From positions 1 through 49,143 of the forward strand of contig JAFWII010000006.1 in NCBI GenBank assembly GCA_017533785.1: a DNA stretch of 49,143 nucleotides. The letters run 5' to 3'. The notes beneath the pieces are model-generated. The model worked only from the letters and a program-made list of their open reading frames with translations. It was not told the origin of the DNA and made no database searches. Both the position numbers and the translations under genes were made by a program. Below are positions 1 through 8,258 of this stretch, piece by piece. Each line of letters begins with the position of its first letter. The stretch's first letter is position 1. The DNA comes from Erysipelotrichaceae bacterium. Its GTDB lineage: Bacteria > Bacillota_I > Bacilli_A > Erysipelotrichales > Erysipelotrichaceae.

Positions 1-64
1 GGAGCGCCCGATTTTCCTGTTTTTGTCAAGTGTTTTATGTATTTTCCTTCACAAAAACAGCGAA

Positions 65-99
65 TAAAAAAACAGGATATGATTTTTCTCATATCCTGT
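65..99 (-). terminator. Rho-independent terminator after the DUF3267 gene
   Basis: A perfect 11-bp stem (72-82 with 89-99, six-base loop) is followed on the minus strand by a run of T. It lies about 85 nt past the stop of the minus-strand DUF3267 gene and probably ends its transcript. Confidence 0.75.
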
Positions 100-181
100 C
101 TGAAAGCTCAGCAGAAGGTCACATTAAGTTAGTGACATTATGCTGAAGCAGAGCTTTTGTTTGCTGAACGGGGACCGGCGG

Positions 182-832
182 TTATTTTTCGAAGATGACG
201 CCGCCCGCCTGGGTCGGATGGTCATAATAGCGGATCTCGGAAGCGTTCGTATGATAGCGCAGGATCTGCAGCACGATCAGAATGTCGCCGCCGGCGGAAA
301 CGATCATGATCAGACCGACGTTGAGCCACAACAGGGAGCCGGTAAAGATCGCGGCAATAGTCGGCAGGATGCCGAGCACGATCAGCGGCATCAGCGCGCC
401 GAGGATATACGGCCCTTTCTTCAAAGGCGTCGTGCAGGTGCAGTAGGGCGTCAGATACGCCGCCATGAAGCCGAATTCGATATCTTTCAAATGGTTTTCC
501 GAAAAGATCGCCCAGGTAATTCCGTGCAGGCCTTCATGCACGAAGATCAGTGCGAAATACAGAACGAGGAACCAGATAAAGCCGGAGAAACTGTCATAAC
601 TGAAGCCGGAAAAGCGGTTTTTCCAGAAGAACAGGGCATAGCCGATCACATAGACCGGGATCGCCAGAACGATCGCGAAGATGTTCGCGCGGATGATGCC
701 GACAGTCAGGTCGACCTGCCTGTAGCCTTTTTCTTTCAGATCTTCACAGATCTTCGTAAAGCGGTCAAAGCGTTTCTGCTCCGCGGCGGTCAGTCTGCGT
801 TCTTTTTCCTTTTCGAACTGCTTGTCTTCCAT
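182..832 (-). CDS. DUF3267 family membrane protein (putative zincin peptidase)
   Basis: A 216-residue integral membrane protein. The first 40 residues are charged and cytoplasmic; hydrophobic segments follow at about 48-70, 84-105, 143-165 and 168-188. An HEGLH sequence (99-103) at the end of the second segment matches the HExxH zinc motif, and a Cys-Thr-Cys-Thr-Thr-Pro stretch and the GALMPL segment are typical of DUF3267 proteins. Related membrane zincins cut proteins inside or next to the membrane, but no substrate is known for this family, so protease activity is inferred from the motif. The ATG at 832 has an AAGGAG site 8 bases upstream. The gene is monocistronic and divergent from the pyrimidine operon; a catabolite-type operator lies between them. 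Confidence 0.85.
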   Translation of the reverse strand: MEDKQFEKEKERRLTAAEQKRFDRFTKICEDLKEKGYRQVDLTVGIIRANIFAIVLAIPVYVIGYALFFWKNRFSGFSYDSFSGFIWFLVLYFALIFVHEGLHGITWAIFSENHLKDIEFGFMAAYLTPYCTCTTPLKKGPYILGALMPLIVLGILPTIAAIFTGSLLWLNVGLIMIVSAGGDILIVLQILRYHTNASEIRYYDHPTQAGGVIFEK

Positions 833-902
833 GGCGTTATCTCCTTGTTGCTAACGGCTATATTTTAGCACAGCGCGGAACGCGCGAAAGAGCGCATCTG
901 CA

Positions 903-916
903 AGTAAACGCTTACA
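903..916. promoter_or_regulatory. Candidate catabolite responsive element (cre)
   Basis: Read on the minus strand, TGTAAGCGTTTACT matches the CcpA box TGWAANCGNTNWCA at 13 of 14 positions. It lies between the divergent DUF3267 gene and the pyrimidine promoter (-35 at 950). CcpA binding is inferred; which gene it would control is not clear. Confidence 0.45.
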
Positions 917-926
917 GGAGGATTTC

Positions 927-979
927 TTTTCCGGACCCCGGAAAACGCCTTGACGGAGCAGTGAAATCTTCCATATAAT
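927..979 (+). promoter_or_regulatory. Promoter of the pyrimidine operon
   Basis: TTGACG (950-955) and a consensus TATAAT (974-979) are separated by 18 bp. Just upstream lies a perfect inverted repeat, TTTTCCGG/CCGGAAAA (927-934 and 938-945), which could be an operator. Transcription would start near 986, leaving a leader of about 148 nt before the transporter gene. Confidence 0.75.
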
Positions 980-985
980 CATTGA

Positions 986-1115
986 GAAAACACGACTTTA
1001 ATATAGTACGAGATACTATAAAGGCCATTAAACAGGGAACCGCGCAAACGGCTCCCGCGTCCACGCATGATCTTTATGCAGCCTCTATGGATTTCGTTCT
1101 ATGGAGGCTGTTTTT
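986..1115 (+). promoter_or_regulatory. Structured leader with an attenuator-like terminator before the pyr operon
   Basis: Between promoter and first gene the RNA can form a 7-bp hairpin (1002-1020), a second stem (1035-1042 with 1049-1056) and a 10-bp terminator stem (1079-1088 with 1101-1110, one G-U pair) followed by five T. A terminator directly before the first gene of a pyr operon is the layout of transcription attenuation. I could not match the known PyrR anti-antiterminator consensus, so the ligand or protein is not identified. Confidence 0.6.
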
Positions 1116-1133
1116 CTGAAAGAAGGAGCAATC

Positions 1134-2471
1134 ATGCAGAAGAAAAATTCAAAAAACCTCACCACCAAGATGCTGATCGCGATGGTCGCTGCCGTTATCT
1201 GCGGCATCGGCGTCATCGCCTTGCGTGAGAATCTGACAGCTTCAGGAAACACCGCGACATGGAACACGATCAACAGTCTGCTGTTCGCAGACATTTCCGC
1301 CGCCGGAAACGAACAGGCGATCGGTCTGTTCTACATCATCGGTCAGCTCTTCGTCCGTGCCCTGCAGCTCGTTATCGTCCCGATGGTCTTCACCAGCATC
1401 GTGCTGGCGATGATCCGCATCTCCGATTCCAGAAAGCTCGGACGCATCTCGTCCATGACCGTTGGCTACTTCCTGCTTACGACCGTCTGCGGTATCCTGC
1501 TGGCTTCTGTCGTCGGCATGATCGCCTACAACGCAGGCGCTTTCCGCAACACCGCGCTCGATCTGGCCGGCTCCCAGGGTTCCACCGGCGCCAATCCGCT
1601 GATGATCCTGATCAATGCTGTCCCGAACAACTTCGTCGGCTCTCTCAGCAACAACGGCGGCGTTCTGGCGATCGTCGTGACCGCGGTCGGACTCGGCCTT
1701 GCGATCAACGCGATCAAGGAAAAGATCGAAGTCATCCCGAAATTCTGTCAGGAAGCCAGTGATCTGATCACTGTCATCCTCTCCTATATCGTCAATACCT
1801 TCGGCCCGGTCGCGGTCTTCTGCCTGATCACCCGCACCTGCGCCGCCTACGGCATCAGCCATTTAAAACCGGCCATGGCCTACGTCCTGCTGACCGTTGC
1901 CCTGCTGCTGCTCGTCCTCTTCGCCGGCTACGCTCTCTTCGTTAAGATCACGACCGGACTCAATCCGCGCAACTTCGTGAAGAAGATCGCGCCGGTCGCC
2001 CTGTTCGGTTTCTCCACCTCTTCTTCCGCTGCTACACTGCCGCTGAACCTGAAGGCAGCCCAGGAAGATCTGGGTGTCAAGGAAGAGATCGCTTCCTTTG
2101 TCCTGCCGCTGGGCATGACCGTCAACATGGACGGCACCGCCATCATGCAGGTCATCGCGACCATCTTCATCGCCGGCTGCAGCGGCTACCAGCTGACTTT
2201 CACCAACCTGATCGTGATCGGTCTTCTGGCGATCGTCGCTTCCATCGGCACACCTGCCGCCCCGGGCGCCGGTGCGGTCATCCTCTTTACGATCCTCTCC
2301 GGGGTCGGCATCAACAACGAGATGGCGCTGGTCACCTATTCTCTGATCCTGGCCATCAACCGTCCGATCGAGATGCTGGTCACGGCTCTGAACGTCGTCG
2401 GCGATACCGCCTGCGCAATGGCAGTCGCCAGGAGCGAGGACGGTCTCGACGTCAGCAAATACGAGGCATAA
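1134..2471 (+). CDS. DAACS family cation:dicarboxylate symporter, candidate orotate/pyrimidine-precursor importer
   Basis: A 445-residue polytopic protein of the dicarboxylate/amino acid:cation symporter family. The family's serine-rich loop (STSSSAATLP, 294-303) and the NMDGT substrate-binding motif (331-335) are intact, as is the hydrophobic hairpin between them. The ATG at 1134 is chosen because AGAAGGAG (1121-1128) precedes it; an upstream in-frame ATG at 1101 lies inside the leader terminator. The gene is first in the operon with pyrKDFE, one base from pyrK, while no pyrB, pyrC or carAB is present. DctA, a member of this family, is known to carry orotate as well as C4-dicarboxylates, so import of orotate or dihydroorotate is a reasonable inference. 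C4-dicarboxylate or amino acid transport remains possible. Confidence 0.88.
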   Translation: MQKKNSKNLTTKMLIAMVAAVICGIGVIALRENLTASGNTATWNTINSLLFADISAAGNEQAIGLFYIIGQLFVRALQLVIVPMVFTSIVLAMIRISDSRKLGRISSMTVGYFLLTTVCGILLASVVGMIAYNAGAFRNTALDLAGSQGSTGANPLMILINAVPNNFVGSLSNNGGVLAIVVTAVGLGLAINAIKEKIEVIPKFCQEASDLITVILSYIVNTFGPVAVFCLITRTCAAYGISHLKPAMAYVLLTVALLLLVLFAGYALFVKITTGLNPRNFVKKIAPVALFGFSTSSSAATLPLNLKAAQEDLGVKEEIASFVLPLGMTVNMDGTAIMQVIATIFIAGCSGYQLTFTNLIVIGLLAIVASIGTPAAPGAGAVILFTILSGVGINNEMALVTYSLILAINRPIEMLVTALNVVGDTACAMAVARSEDGLDVSKYEA

Positions 2472-2472
2472 G

Positions 2473-3207
2473 ATGTTAAAAACGCAGAAACTGAAGATCA
2501 AAGAAAACACACGACTGAACGATAACACCTATAAGCTGGTCCTGCAGGGAAATACCGCGCAGGATCTTCAGCCCGGCCAGTTCGCGGAGATCCGCGTCCC
2601 GGGCTTTTCGCTTGGAAGGCCGCTGTCCCTGAACGGGTTTGAAAACGACACGCTGACCTTCGTCTACCGGCTGGCGGGAAAAGGAACAAAAGTCCTCAGC
2701 GGGCTCACGGACGGAGATCTGGAAGTGATCACCGGCTGCGGCAACGGGTTCGATATCAAAAAGAACAGCCATGTCCTGGTCGTCGGCGGCGGCATCGGCA
2801 CTGCGCCGCTTCTGCCGCTGATCCGCGCTCTTAAGGAAAACGGCTGCGAAGTCGAAGTGATCTTCGGTTTCCGCGAAAGAAAAGAAACGCTGTTTGAGAA
2901 GGAACTGCAGGAGATGAATGTCCCGTTCTGGTTCACCTATGACAGCGAAGGCGAAAACGTCGTCAAAAAGATGCTGGAGCTGAAAAAGGAAGACCTGTAC
3001 TTCTATGCCTGCGGCCCGCTGCCGATGATGGCGGCGCTCTGCGATGCCGGTCAGGCTTCCGGTCAGTGCTCCCTGGAGACCAGGATGGGCTGCGGCTTCG
3101 GCGCCTGCATGGGCTGCTCGCTGCAGCTGAAAGAGCGCAGCGCCCGCATCTGCAAGGAAGGCCCTGTATTCATGAAGGAGGAGATCGTATGGCAGAACTT
3201 AAGGTAA
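2473..3207 (+). CDS. pyrK: Dihydroorotate dehydrogenase B, electron transfer subunit
   Basis: A 244-residue iron-sulfur flavoprotein that passes electrons from the FMN of PyrD through FAD and a 2Fe-2S centre to NAD+. The FAD-binding RPLS motif is at 49-52, the nucleotide-binding GGGIGTAPL loop at 105-113, and the cluster cysteines are C207, C212, C215 and C227 in the order expected for PyrK. Length is close to that of other PyrK proteins (about 250-260). It follows the transporter by one base and overlaps pyrD by 19 bases, so the two subunits are probably translationally coupled. PyrK marks PyrD as the class 1B heteromeric enzyme. Confidence 0.95.
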   Translation: MLKTQKLKIKENTRLNDNTYKLVLQGNTAQDLQPGQFAEIRVPGFSLGRPLSLNGFENDTLTFVYRLAGKGTKVLSGLTDGDLEVITGCGNGFDIKKNSHVLVVGGGIGTAPLLPLIRALKENGCEVEVIFGFRERKETLFEKELQEMNVPFWFTYDSEGENVVKKMLELKKEDLYFYACGPLPMMAALCDAGQASGQCSLETRMGCGFGACMGCSLQLKERSARICKEGPVFMKEEIVWQNLR

Positions 3208-4103
3208 ATCTCTCGGGTCTCGAACTGAAGAACCCGCTGATCCCGGCCAGCGGCACCTTCGGATACGGTATGGACTATCTGGATTTCTTCGATGTCAATC
3301 TTCCCGGCAGTTTCTCGATCAAGGGAACGACCTTGCACCCGCGCTACGGCAATCCGCTGCCGCGCATCGCGGAATCGCCGTCCGGGATGCTGAACGCGGT
3401 CGGACTGCAGAATCCCGGCGTCCATGAGGTGAAGGAAAAGATCCTGCCGGAACTGAAAAAGATCTATCACGGAAAAGTGCTGGCGAACGTCTCCGGCTTT
3501 TCCGTCGAGGAATACCGCGAATGCGCCAGACTGCTCGATGAAGAGGAGCTGACCGGCATCATCGAGCTCAATATCTCCTGTCCCAACGTTCATGGCGGCG
3601 GAATGAGCTTCGGCACCGATCCGAAGATGGCGGTCGAAGTGCTGCGCGCCGTCAAGGAAGTCACGACAAAACCGGTCTATGTCAAATGCACGCCCCAGTG
3701 TCCGGACCTGCCGGAAATGTGCAGGGAGCTGGAAAAAAACGGAGCAGACGGGCTTGTCCTGCTGAATACCTGGCTCGGTACCCGTCTTGACCTGCGCACC
3801 GGCAAGCCGATCCTGAAGAACGTTACCGGCGGCGTAAGCGGTCCCGGGATCTTCCCGCTCTCGCTTTACCGCGTCTACCAGATCTATCCGCTCGTAAACA
3901 TCCCGATCATCGGCTGCGGCGGGGTCTCCTGCGCTGAAGATGTGATCGAGATGATGTCGGCCGGCGCAACGGCTGTCGAACTGGGCACCGCCTGTCTGAC
4001 CGACCCGCTGTGTGTCCCGCGCATCCTGGATGACCTGCAGAAGCTGCTGAAGGAGTTTGGGATCGGCGATATAAATGCTATTATAGGAAGGGCACACAAA
4101 TGA
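3189..4103 (+). CDS. pyrD: Dihydroorotate dehydrogenase, class 1B catalytic subunit
   Basis: A 304-residue cytosolic TIM-barrel flavoenzyme that oxidises dihydroorotate to orotate. The substrate loop NPLIPASGTFGYG is near residues 15-27. The NISCPN segment puts a cysteine at 131, which I take as the catalytic base characteristic of class 1 enzymes. The FMN phosphate-binding IIGCGGV motif is in the C-terminal third. The ATG at 3189 inside the end of pyrK is chosen because AAGGAGG sits just before it; longer in-frame readings start in pyrK coding sequence. The stop overlaps the pyrF start as ATGA. Confidence 0.95.
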   Translation: MAELKVNLSGLELKNPLIPASGTFGYGMDYLDFFDVNLPGSFSIKGTTLHPRYGNPLPRIAESPSGMLNAVGLQNPGVHEVKEKILPELKKIYHGKVLANVSGFSVEEYRECARLLDEEELTGIIELNISCPNVHGGGMSFGTDPKMAVEVLRAVKEVTTKPVYVKCTPQCPDLPEMCRELEKNGADGLVLLNTWLGTRLDLRTGKPILKNVTGGVSGPGIFPLSLYRVYQIYPLVNIPIIGCGGVSCAEDVIEMMSAGATAVELGTACLTDPLCVPRILDDLQKLLKEFGIGDINAIIGRAHK

Positions 4104-4798
4104 AAAGAGAAGTGATCATCGCATGTGACTTTGACGAACCGGAAAAGCTGTTCGATTTCCTCGACCTGTTCCGGGATAAAAAGCCGTTCGTAAAGATCGG
4201 CATGGAGCTTTTTTACGGCAACGGACCGCAGATCGTCCGGGAGATCAAGCGCCGCGGGCACAAGATCTTCCTGGATCTGAAACTGCACGATATTCCCAAT
4301 ACCGTCCATAAATCCATGCGGAAGCTTGCGGAACTCAACGTCGACATGGTCAACGTCCATGCCGCCGGCTCGATCGCCATGATGGAAGCGGCCGCAAAAG
4401 CGCTTAGAGAAAAGAATTCCGATGCCGTGCTCCTGGCAGTTACCCAGCTGACCAGCACGACGGAGGAAGTCATGAATAAGGAACTGTGGATCGATCATCC
4501 TATGGAAGATACGGTCCGCCATTATGCAATGAATGCCAAAGCCGCCGGCTGCCAGGGCGTCGTCTGTTCGCCGCTCGAAGCCGCAGCTGTCAAAGAAGTA
4601 TGCGGGGAGGATTTCCTGACGGTCACGCCGGGCATCCGTTTTGCAGACGATGACAAGGGCGACCAGAAGCGGGTCACGACCCCGGCGAAAGCGAAAGAGC
4701 TCGGCTCTTCCTATATCGTCGTCGGCCGTTCGATCACCTCTGCTGCCGATCCGGTCAAAGCCTACGAAAGAGCCTGCGCAGAGTTTGAGGAGGACTGA
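4100..4798 (+). CDS. pyrF: Orotidine 5'-phosphate decarboxylase
   Basis: A 232-residue TIM-barrel enzyme that makes UMP from OMP, the last step of the pathway. The catalytic DLKLHDIPNTV sequence gives the DxKxxD set D59, K61 and D64. The C-terminal TPGIR and VVGRSIT segments match the phosphate-binding loops. Length is typical. Its ATG overlaps the pyrD stop by four bases, and pyrE begins four bases after its stop, so pyrK-D-F-E form one tightly packed unit. Confidence 0.95.
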   Translation: MKREVIIACDFDEPEKLFDFLDLFRDKKPFVKIGMELFYGNGPQIVREIKRRGHKIFLDLKLHDIPNTVHKSMRKLAELNVDMVNVHAAGSIAMMEAAAKALREKNSDAVLLAVTQLTSTTEEVMNKELWIDHPMEDTVRHYAMNAKAAGCQGVVCSPLEAAAVKEVCGEDFLTVTPGIRFADDDKGDQKRVTTPAKAKELGSSYIVVGRSITSAADPVKAYERACAEFEED

Positions 4799-4802
4799 AC
4801 AC

Positions 4803-5441
4803 ATGAAACGTAGAATCGCAAGAGACTTACTGAAGATCCGCGCCGTATTCCTGCGCCCGGAAGAACCGTTCACCTGGGCCAGCGGCATCAAGTCGCCGAT
4901 CTACTGCGACAACCGCCTGACGCTTTCCGATGTGGAAGTCCGGGACGATGTCGAGCAGGCGCTTGCCAAACTCATTACCCGTCATTATCCGGAATGCGAG
5001 ATGGTCATGGGGACCAGCACCGCCGGGATCGCGCATGCCGCGCTGGTCGCGGATATCCTGGAGATCCCGATGGGCTATGTCCGCAATAACGCAAAAGACC
5101 ACGGCCGCAACAACCAGATCGAAGGAAGATGCGAGCCGGGAACCAAGGTCGTCGTCGTCGAAGACCTGATCTCCACCGCCGGAAGCGCCGTCGATGTCGC
5201 GGAAGCTCTCCGCGCTGCCGGTGCGGAAGTTCTGGGGATCGTCTCGATCTTCAGCTACGGCATGAAAGCCGGTGAAGAGAGGCTGAAGGAACACGGACTG
5301 AAAAACGTCTCCGCTACGAATTACGACGTCCTGCTGGAAGTCGCTTCCGGAGAAGGCTATATCAGCAAGAAAAGTATCCCGGCGCTGAAAGCGTTCCGGG
5401 ACAATCCTTCCGACGAAAGTTGGATGAACGATCTGAAATAA
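4803..5441 (+). CDS. pyrE: Orotate phosphoribosyltransferase
   Basis: A 212-residue enzyme that joins orotate to PRPP to give OMP. The PRPP-binding motif VVVVEDLISTAG is present, as are the N-terminal TWASGIKSPIYCDNR segment and the flexible-loop KDHGRNNQIEG segment. Length equals the usual 205-215. The ATG at 4803 has GAGGAGG about 9 bases upstream at the end of pyrF; longer readings run through pyrF in another frame. It is the last gene of the operon and is followed by a strong terminator. An orotate importer plus PyrE and PyrF would suffice to make UMP from external orotate. Confidence 0.95.
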   Translation: MKRRIARDLLKIRAVFLRPEEPFTWASGIKSPIYCDNRLTLSDVEVRDDVEQALAKLITRHYPECEMVMGTSTAGIAHAALVADILEIPMGYVRNNAKDHGRNNQIEGRCEPGTKVVVVEDLISTAGSAVDVAEALRAAGAEVLGIVSIFSYGMKAGEERLKEHGLKNVSATNYDVLLEVASGEGYISKKSIPALKAFRDNPSDESWMNDLK

Positions 5442-5453
5442 CAGAAAATGAAG

Positions 5454-5480
5454 AACTGCCCGGCCGGGCAGTTTTCTTTT
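5454..5480 (+). terminator. Terminator of the pyrimidine operon
   Basis: The 20-base palindrome AACTGCCCGGCCGGGCAGTT (5454-5473) is followed by a T-rich tract, 12 bases after the pyrE stop. Confidence 0.85.
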
Positions 5481-5511
5481 TGGCCATAGCCGCCGCGGCA
5501 AAGATCATCTC

Positions 5512-5543
5512 AACAAAAGACCAGGCATTTCTGTCTGGTCTTT
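5512..5543 (-). terminator. Terminator of the trkA-kdpDE operon
   Basis: Stem AAAGACCAG/CTGGTCTTT (5516-5524 with 5535-5543); read on the minus strand it runs into TTTTGTTG. It lies 40 nt beyond the kdpE stop and faces the pyr terminator. Confidence 0.75.
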
Positions 5544-5583
5544 ATACGATTTCTTCTTTGTTTCGGTCTGTTTTTGAAACGGC

Positions 5584-6279
5584 TCAGACACGGACCATCT
5601 GGTAGCCGATCCCGACCCGGGTGCGGATCAGCGGCTCCTCTTCTTCGGAACACTTCAGCTTTTTGCGCAGCGAGGTCATGTAGACGCGCAGGGAGACGAT
5701 ATCGGTATCGACTGCGTTCCCCCAGATGTTGCTGATGATGAAGGAATGGGTCAGAACTTTACCGACATTACGTGATAAAAGACAGAGGATCTTGTATTCG
5801 ATGGGAGTAAGATGCAGTTCGTTCCCGTCCAGTTCAGCGGTCCCGGCGGCATAGTCGATCTTCAGCCGCCCGTTCTCAAAGACGCTCTTCTCCTGTTCGG
5901 GGGAAGGGAGATACTGCTGGCGGCGCTGCACTGCGCGGATGCGTGCCAGCATCTCCTGCACGGAGAAGGGCTTGGTCAGATAGTCGTCCGCGCCGCTGTC
6001 GAGCGCTTCGATCTTGTCGCTGTCCTCGTCTCTGGCGCTGATCACGACGATCGGCACATTCGACCAGGTGCGCACTGTTTTTATGACCTCGATCCCGTCG
6101 ATATCCGGCAGACCGAGATCGAGCAGGATCAGGTCCGGGTTGTGCGACATGCAGGTCGAGATCGCCTCGGTGCCGTTATAGGCGTTGAGATAGGTATACT
6201 GATTGATCTTCAGGGCGGTGGTGATGAGGTTCTGGATCGAACGGTCATCTTCCACGACCAGGATCTTGAATTCAGGCAT
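5584..6279 (-). CDS. kdpE: Response regulator of the KdpE type, OmpR family
   Basis: A 231-residue two-component regulator. The receiver domain (about 4-118) has the acidic pair D11/D12, the phospho-acceptor D54 in LLDLGLP, and the conserved Lys in LTKPF. The C-terminal part (about 130-230) is an OmpR-type winged helix ending in TRVGIGYQMV. The ATG at 6279 has AAGGAGG upstream, and the start overlaps the kdpD end by 8 bases, so kinase and regulator are coupled. No kdpFABC genes are in the window; the operon instead carries trkA, so the target may be a Trk/Ktr system. KdpE identity rests on the KdpD partner. Confidence 0.88.
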   Translation of the reverse strand: MPEFKILVVEDDRSIQNLITTALKINQYTYLNAYNGTEAISTCMSHNPDLILLDLGLPDIDGIEVIKTVRTWSNVPIVVISARDEDSDKIEALDSGADDYLTKPFSVQEMLARIRAVQRRQQYLPSPEQEKSVFENGRLKIDYAAGTAELDGNELHLTPIEYKILCLLSRNVGKVLTHSFIISNIWGNAVDTDIVSLRVYMTSLRKKLKCSEEEEPLIRTRVGIGYQMVRV

Positions 6280-8221
6280 ATTCTTCCACCTCCTTGCTTT
6301 TGAGTGTGAAACGGAAGATCGCTCCATGCGGCTGATTATCCAGCACTTCGATCTCGCGGCCGTGCGCGTGCAGGATCATCCGGCACAGATGCAGGCCGAT
6401 GCCCATGCTGCGGTAGCTGTCGCTCTTGACGGCGGAGCCGGTGTAGTAGAGATCGAAGATATGCGCTTTGTTTTCGTCCGGAATGCCCGGTCCGTTGTCC
6501 TCGACGCTGACGGCGATCTCGCCGTCCTCTTTCTGCAGGCGGATGATGATCTCGGAACCGGCCGGAGTATACTTCACCGCGTTGCTGAGCAGATTGACCA
6601 GGACCTGGGTGATGAGCTTCGGATCCATCTCCGCGAACAGCAGATCATCGCTGCCGATGACCCGGATCGTGTGACCGCCGGCGCGTGCGTCGATGTGCTG
6701 CAGGCTTTCGTTAACTACGTCCTCCACGCTTTCGACGGAGAGGCTGGGATAGGGATGGCTCTCAAGTTTGGTCATCGACAGGATATTCTCCATCTGGTTC
6801 TTCAGCCATAAGGAGTCTTCCTGAATGTCTTCATAGATCTTCTGCCGGTCCTCCTCGCTCATGAAGGCATGGTTTTCACGGAGGTTTTCGGCATTGCCGT
6901 AGATCGAGGTCAGCGGCGTGCGCAGATCGTGGGAGATCGAGCGCAGCAGTCCGGCGCGGAAACGCTCTTTGCCGGCGCTGATCTCGGCTTCCGTCTTTTC
7001 CTGACGGATCTTTTCGTTGTTCAGTGCCATCGTGAATTCATTGATCACTGACAGCAGGATCGTATTCTCCATCTCGCTCAGCGGTTCTTTGCCGACCCGG
7101 ACCGAAAGCACGCCGAAACGGGTCTCGTCTGAGGCGACCGGGAAATAGATCTGTCCGCCTTCCGCGGTCTTGCCGTCCGGCATGCTGCTGTAAACGGAAA
7201 GGACAGCGTTCTTTTCCGCTTCGGTGAACTGTTCTTCTTCGGGTGTCTCTCGGTTCCAGACCGCGCGTGTTTTGCGTTCCGCACAGCCGTCGTTTACGGT
7301 ATAGAACGAGACCGTGCGTTCCAGGAGGTTGGCCAGCTGACTGCAGGTGATGCGAATCATCTCGCTGCTGTCGCGCGCCGCTTCCAGCTGATCGGAAGTG
7401 TCGAGCAGGACTTTTGTCTGATACGCGGTCTCCGCCGACTGCTTCGCCACATTCTTCAGCTTAACGGCCAGCGAGCCGGTGATCAGCGAGGCAATGATCG
7501 TGACGAAATAGGTCATCAGGTAAGCGGAATCGTAGACCAGCAGGGTAAAACGCGGTTCGATGAAAAGGAAATTGAACAGCAGGATATACAAAACGGCCGC
7601 CAGAAAGCCATAGAAACGGTGTGAGGTCAGCACCGAGGCGATCAGCACGGCCAAAATATAGATCGTAACGATATTGGAGTTGCTGAAACGGGAACGGTCG
7701 AATAAATAGGACAGAAGAGTTGCCGCCGCCATGATCCCGGTGACCAGCAGAAGGTCGCGGAGGTTCCAGAAGCTTTCCCCGCTCTTTTTATAGACCGGAC
7801 TGTACGCCGAGGCGGACGCGTCGGGAATGATGTGGATATCGACATCCGGAAGCAGTTCGACCAGCTTCTCGGCGATGTTCCTGCGCGGGAAAAGGTCGGA
7901 AGACGGGCTGTAGCCGATGAAAAGGTCGGTGACCGCGGTGTGCTTGGCGTATTCGGAGATCGTCAGCGCGATCTCGTTGCTCTGGGCGAAATGCACTTCA
8001 GCGCAGAGACTTTCAGCACAGGCGATATTCTTCTGCAGGGTGGTGTTGGAAGCGATATCCTCGTTGGCGGAGCTTACATACAGCGCCGTCAGACTGCCTT
8101 TATCGCGTTCAAAAAGCTTGGCCGCGGCTTTGATGACGCGGAGATTGCTTGGTGAGCCGGACAGACAGATCAGGATATTCACTTCTTTGTTTTCAACGCT
8201 TTCCACTGAAAATGTCCTCAC
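6272..8221 (-). CDS. kdpD: Short KdpD-type sensor histidine kinase with USP domain
   Basis: A 649-residue membrane kinase. It begins directly with the universal-stress-protein domain (about 14-135), so the roughly 200-residue Walker-type KdpD domain of the E. coli protein is absent. Four membrane segments (about 155-245, DUF4118), a GAF-like region (about 275-400), HisKA with H431 in SISHDLRTPL and a HATPase domain (NLLSNAVKYTP, DNGPGIP) follow. The USP domain has S21-G-S23, exactly 20 residues, then LTALY (44-48), matching the SxS-X20-FTAxY motif known for c-di-AMP binding in staphylococcal KdpD. The GTG at 8221 has no clear ribosome site; a GTG at 8206 with AGGA upstream may be the true start. 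Confidence 0.88.
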   Translation of the reverse strand: MRTFSVESVENKEVNILICLSGSPSNLRVIKAAAKLFERDKGSLTALYVSSANEDIASNTTLQKNIACAESLCAEVHFAQSNEIALTISEYAKHTAVTDLFIGYSPSSDLFPRRNIAEKLVELLPDVDIHIIPDASASAYSPVYKKSGESFWNLRDLLLVTGIMAAATLLSYLFDRSRFSNSNIVTIYILAVLIASVLTSHRFYGFLAAVLYILLFNFLFIEPRFTLLVYDSAYLMTYFVTIIASLITGSLAVKLKNVAKQSAETAYQTKVLLDTSDQLEAARDSSEMIRITCSQLANLLERTVSFYTVNDGCAERKTRAVWNRETPEEEQFTEAEKNAVLSVYSSMPDGKTAEGGQIYFPVASDETRFGVLSVRVGKEPLSEMENTILLSVINEFTMALNNEKIRQEKTEAEISAGKERFRAGLLRSISHDLRTPLTSIYGNAENLRENHAFMSEEDRQKIYEDIQEDSLWLKNQMENILSMTKLESHPYPSLSVESVEDVVNESLQHIDARAGGHTIRVIGSDDLLFAEMDPKLITQVLVNLLSNAVKYTPAGSEIIIRLQKEDGEIAVSVEDNGPGIPDENKAHIFDLYYTGSAVKSDSYRSMGIGLHLCRMILHAHGREIEVLDNQPHGAIFRFTLKSKEVEEYA

Positions 8222-8227
8222 TTATGA

Positions 8228-8250
8228 AAAGGAGAAGCATCTTCTCCTTT
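8228..8250 (-). terminator. Hairpin between the small membrane gene and kdpD
   Basis: AAGGAGAAG-cat-CTTCTCCTT forms a perfect stem followed on the minus strand by a short T run. It lies within an apparent operon, so it may be a weak or regulated terminator, or a processing site that sets kdpDE expression apart from trkA. Confidence 0.45.
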
Positions 8251-8258
8251 ATCATACC

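Noticed and set aside
3063..4097. 344-codon minus-strand ORF opposite pyrD
   Set aside because: Shadow frame produced by high-GC codon bias; low-complexity Asp/Gln/Arg composition.
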